From the NCBI RefSeq assembly GCF_018294505.1, contig NC_057810.1, positions 206,664,113 to 206,728,112 on the forward strand: a stretch of DNA of 64,000 nucleotides, written 5' to 3'. Below the pieces are notes generated by a model. It did no database searches and had not been told where the DNA came from. It saw only the letters and a list, made by a program, of their open reading frames with translations. Positions 60,786 to 64,000 of the stretch are shown here, one piece after another (positions within the stretch are counted from its first letter, which is position 1; every line of letters begins with the position of its first letter). This stretch comes from Triticum aestivum. Taxonomy: Eukaryota > Streptophyta > Magnoliopsida > Poales > Poaceae. The translations under genes and the position numbers were made by a program.

Positions 60786-60930
60786 CTACAAGGGGGAGAT
60801 GGCGCTCCCACCCACCCACCCACCCTCCGGCGACTCTCCTCGGTGATCTCCTAGTTCCTCCGGTAACTTTTGGATCTTCTCCACGCATTGGATTCGGTTT
60901 TCTCTCCTCTCTCTTTGGACCCATTTCTCT

Positions 60931-62301
60931 ATGGGTTTGGATGGTGGTGCAACCCTGGATCTGGATTTTTCTCGTGGTGTGGCTTTCGCCGATGAGGTTT
61001 TTAGATCTTCTGGTCTTTCGATCCATCCTTTGGAGGGATCCCGTCCTTTTGTTCTTGTAGTCTCTTTCAGTCGGCATGATTTCCGGCTTGATGAAGATTC
61101 TGTGGCTGTGGCGCTTGAGGCAGCCCTAGGGGGTTCAGCAATTGATCTCATGGTGACATATGTCAAGGACAAGGTCTTTTCGTTTGTGGTGTCCTGCAAG
61201 GAGGTTGGTTTTCATATTGTTGATTCACGTTCCTACGCTGGCCCTCAGTTTAAATGTTATTTTCATCTTTGGGGCAATGGTGGCCCAAATTGGTGGCGTG
61301 AGTTCTTGATCTGGAAAAAGGAGTGTGATGCTGAATGGATTCCTGTTAGTCCTTCTAAGCAGCGAGCTGCTCTTGGTTTGTTGGCAATGCATAAGCCACC
61401 TGTCAAGTCTGCAATCAGATCTGCTAATCCTACTCGTAAAAAGCTTTCTTTCGCCACATTCCAGAATTATGATGTGTGCAAGGGATATCGCTATCCGGCT
61501 ACTCAGAATTGTCTTGAGTTGGCTTCTTTGTCTGGCTATGATCTTCCCCCAAAGGAACGCGTTGTGATTCACCCCCCACCGCTGGTGGAGCTACAGTGGA
61601 CGGTTGCCTCGCCGTCGATCACTTTTGGTACTGTCGTTCCTATCCGATCGCTTTCCCCGGAACCCCTACCTCCATCTCCGGCGTGTTCTTCAGGCGGATT
61701 TGCTGATGATTCCAATGAAGCCATGTTGGGCCCCTCCGCCATGTTGGGCTCTTCGGATTCGGTGGTCACTGGTCCTTCGCCCAACTGTCTTCCCAAGCCA
61801 GGTTTTTCTCCGTTATGTGGTAGCCCAAGTGCTGTGGAGCCCAATCCTTCTACAATTGGGCCTTCTAGCCCCACAACGTTACTGATCCCGTCCACGCAAG
61901 AGGCTCAGGATGCTTTCGAGGCCATGGTCAATGACATGGTGGACCAAGTGCTGACATGTTCTCGTTGTTCTCTGGGGGGCCACTTGTCTGTCAGCTGCCC
62001 CTCCACCGTTGGATGTTTAGCATGTGGTGATCCTCATCATTCAAGAAAAGACTGCGACTATATTGCGATTGAAAAAGGTTTATGTTGGAAATGGAAGCGT
62101 CCCCCTATTTCGAATACGCTGGTCTCTCCTTGCTTGGGGAAGCGCGCGCTGCCGCCACCTCTGCAGGCTTGCCCTATCACATCGCCATTAACCTGCCCGC
62201 AGTCTTGCACTCCGCGCACCCCATCTACTCTGCCTCCTCCAACGCCCCCGCTTCCTTCATCGCCGCCTCCCATGGCTAACTTTGCTCTAGGCCCGCAGTG
62301 A
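60931..62301 (+). pseudogene. LINE ORF1, first segment (456 codons)
   Basis: ATG 60931 opens MGLDGGATLDLDFSRGVAFA. The N-terminal third has a fold-like domain (FVLVVSFSRHDFRLDEDSVA, QFKCYFHLWGNGGPNWWREF). After a Pro/Ser-rich linker, two zinc-knuckle-like motifs lie at residues about 344-371: CSRCSLGGHLSVSC and CLACGDPHHSRKDC. A Pro-rich tail follows. The frame meets TGA at 62299-62301, but the same frame stays open to 62571, suggesting a single nonsense change. The protein would bind LINE RNA. Confidence 0.75.
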
Positions 62302-64000
62302 TATGTGCCGGTGGGTCATCACATCATTGACGGAGGTGTTCATCGCCTTCCTCGTACCTTCGTCTCGCCTCCATCGCCCATTGTTCGTTTGCATGAGAGC
62401 TTCATGATTGCTGAGGTGATGCCGGCGCCACCCTTGCATCAGATGGGTCAGGTACGTGAGCAGGCGGTGGAGCTTATCAACCACATGGGTTTTCATGTCC
62501 GCTCTGCTCAACCATGGATTTCTGGAGTGGGTCTGTTGAGGTCAGGGATGCTGGTGAGCGTTTTGCTTTGATTCAACTACCCCCTCAAGATCTTGGTCAG
62601 GATACATTTGTTCGCTTTATGAAGCATGACCACGGAGAGGGTTTTCGGGGGGTTCAAGGCTTTCGTGAAGGATGTTTGATGTTCTTAGGTGTCCCCCTAG
62701 ATCTCCGTAATACTGAGAATTTGAGGGCTGCTGTTAATACCTTTGGACAGTTCCATCATTGGATTAGTGATGATCCATATCTCGTCCGATCTATTGTGTT
62801 TGCCTCCTTCCCTGAGGATATTCTGGTTCCCAGGGACGTGGTGTTCTCTGATTATGCTGCTTGGGGTGGTGCTAAGGTTTCTTGGACAGCGCCTTGTTAT
62901 ATTTTAGGAGCCAATTTTGCTGAGAAAATGCCACAAGACGAAGATCCCATGCCTCTTGACGGCAATCCTCACCCCATGCCTGGTCACTTAATCCATGAAG
63001 ATAATATCTTTGCTCTTCCGCCTTAACCTGCTCTTGGGTGGAACGATGTGCCGCCTCCTCCGCCTCCCATGGATAATCAGGGTGCTGGTTGGGGTTGGCA
63101 CGCCAATCAGCAGGATGACCAGGTGGACCCAGTGCAAGTGGAGCTTGCTCCTGATCAGGAGTCTATGGTCATTAACCAGCAGGAGTTCTCGGGCTCTGTT
63201 AGCCAGTCGGTAGGGGAAGTTCAGGCTGATCCTATGTTATAAAATGTGGCGATTGTACAAGATCCAGGTGTGATTGTGCAAGTTCCGGACGATATTGGAG
63301 ATAATGCTTTGGATGCTCAGCTTGATATTGTACCAGTGCAGCCAGTTCTTGGCCAGGGTGATCTTCAGATTGGTATTCAGCATGCTGTGGATGTGGATGA
63401 AAATGTCATTCAGATAGATGTGCCACCTGTTGATCCTGATGCCTTGGCTATTGTGCCGTTCCAGCCTTCAGATCTTGTTGTTGGTAGAGTGCAGGTTGTT
63501 TATGGCCCACCATTACCTCCTGAAATGGCCTGGAGACGAACTTTTGATACTCTGTTGGGGCGCTGCACTACTCTTCAGGTTCCAAAGCCGGTCATGCAGT
63601 CTCCTTTTGGGCAACTAGTCCTTTCCAAGAGATCGTGGTCTATGGCTTTTGAGAACATCCATTGGGTTTCTGACATTATCATTGATGATTCGTTTAGCAT
63701 GGTTACCCCTCTGTCTGCTTTCTCACTTCCTAGGGGAATTGCTCGTGATCTTTTTCCTGACAACCAGATGGAGTTGGAGCAGGACACAGGCCTGCAGTTT
63801 TCGTCTGCTTCTGATGGGCAGTTCTCCTTTTTTGCTCCTTCTCTGAAGAAGAAGAAGGCCCCCAAGCGCAGTTGTACTCCTGTTGTGGACTCTGAACCGC
63901 GTCGCTGCACCCGTAGTTCTGCAAAAAGAGATGGTTTCAAGCCAGTGTTTCAAGCCTCGCCTATGGTTGAACCTAAGAAAAAGAAGCCCCGCACCAAGCC
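62302..64000 (+). pseudogene. LINE ORF1, continuing segments
   Basis: After the TGA the frame continues (YVPVGHHIIDGGVHRLPRTF). A shift near 62515-62540 moves to the frame VEVRDAGERFALIQLPPQ through ASFPEDILVPRDVVFSDYAA, with stops at 63026 and 63242. The same frame then goes on to the window end: MAWRRTFDTLLGRC, PSLKKKKAPKRS, RRCTRSSAKRDGFKPVF. The basic KKKK/RR segment near 63850-63990 is usual at the end of grass LINE ORF1. Confidence 0.68.

Larger units (their letters stand above)
60786..64000 (+). mobile_element. LINE (RIX) retrotransposon, 5' part
   Basis: A short GC-rich leader (CCCACCCACCCACCC) precedes a long ORF1 ending off the window. It has zinc knuckles, a Pro-rich region and a basic C-terminal segment typical of grass LINE ORF1 proteins. 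Endonuclease and RT would lie to the right. The 5' border is judged only from the start of the leader; no target duplication can be tested. Confidence 0.7.

Overview
The window is a block of plant nuclear DNA, almost certainly from a Triticeae grass (wheat, Aegilops, rye or barley). Two copies of an Angela/BARE1-WIS type copia retrotransposon, Athila-type gypsy LTRs that begin TGATACGTCTCC, Stowaway MITEs and a CACTA element together point to that group. One convincing host gene is present: a three-exon SBP-box transcription factor on the minus strand (19663-22607), closest by eye to rice SPL10. Nearly everything else is transposable elements, mostly broken.

Left block (1-17496). It opens with the 5' LTR (16-1608, minus strand) of a gypsy element whose body lies outside the window; this LTR carries a 47-unit TC microsatellite. 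Next come a copia RT/RNase H scrap (1609-2163) and a Tat-like gypsy element (from 2164, plus strand) that ends abruptly at about 17496 with no 3' LTR. The Tat-like pol is split by a complete Angela element (7669-16275, minus strand) flanked by the target duplication TATCT.

Gene island (17497-23536). Non-repetitive flank, a Stowaway MITE at 18963-19178, then the SPL gene. Its second intron holds one MITE nested in another. About 0.7 kb of GC-rich DNA-transposon-like sequence lies just upstream of the gene.

Right block (23537-64000). This is a one-sided nest. An Athila-type element A (23537) is broken by element B (25934, gag-protease only). B is broken by chromovirus-like gypsy C (30842, minus strand), C by Tat-like gypsy D (36268), D by a second Angela (38702, minus strand), Angela by a Sirevirus-like copia E (43272, minus strand), and E, inside its 5' LTR, by a CACTA transposon (53967). 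A LINE (from about 60786) follows within or beyond the CACTA. Only left-hand parts of the hosts are seen, so the matching right halves should lie beyond base 64000.

The most interesting cargo is in the last two levels. Element E keeps an open extra reading frame of about 516 codons between pol and its 3' LTR, although gag and pol are broken. It also has clusters of a CGGACGTCCG palindrome and repeated polypurine-tract-like motifs. The CACTA element carries a short intact reading frame that looks like the hybrid-binding N-terminal domain of RNase H1 joined to a membrane segment.
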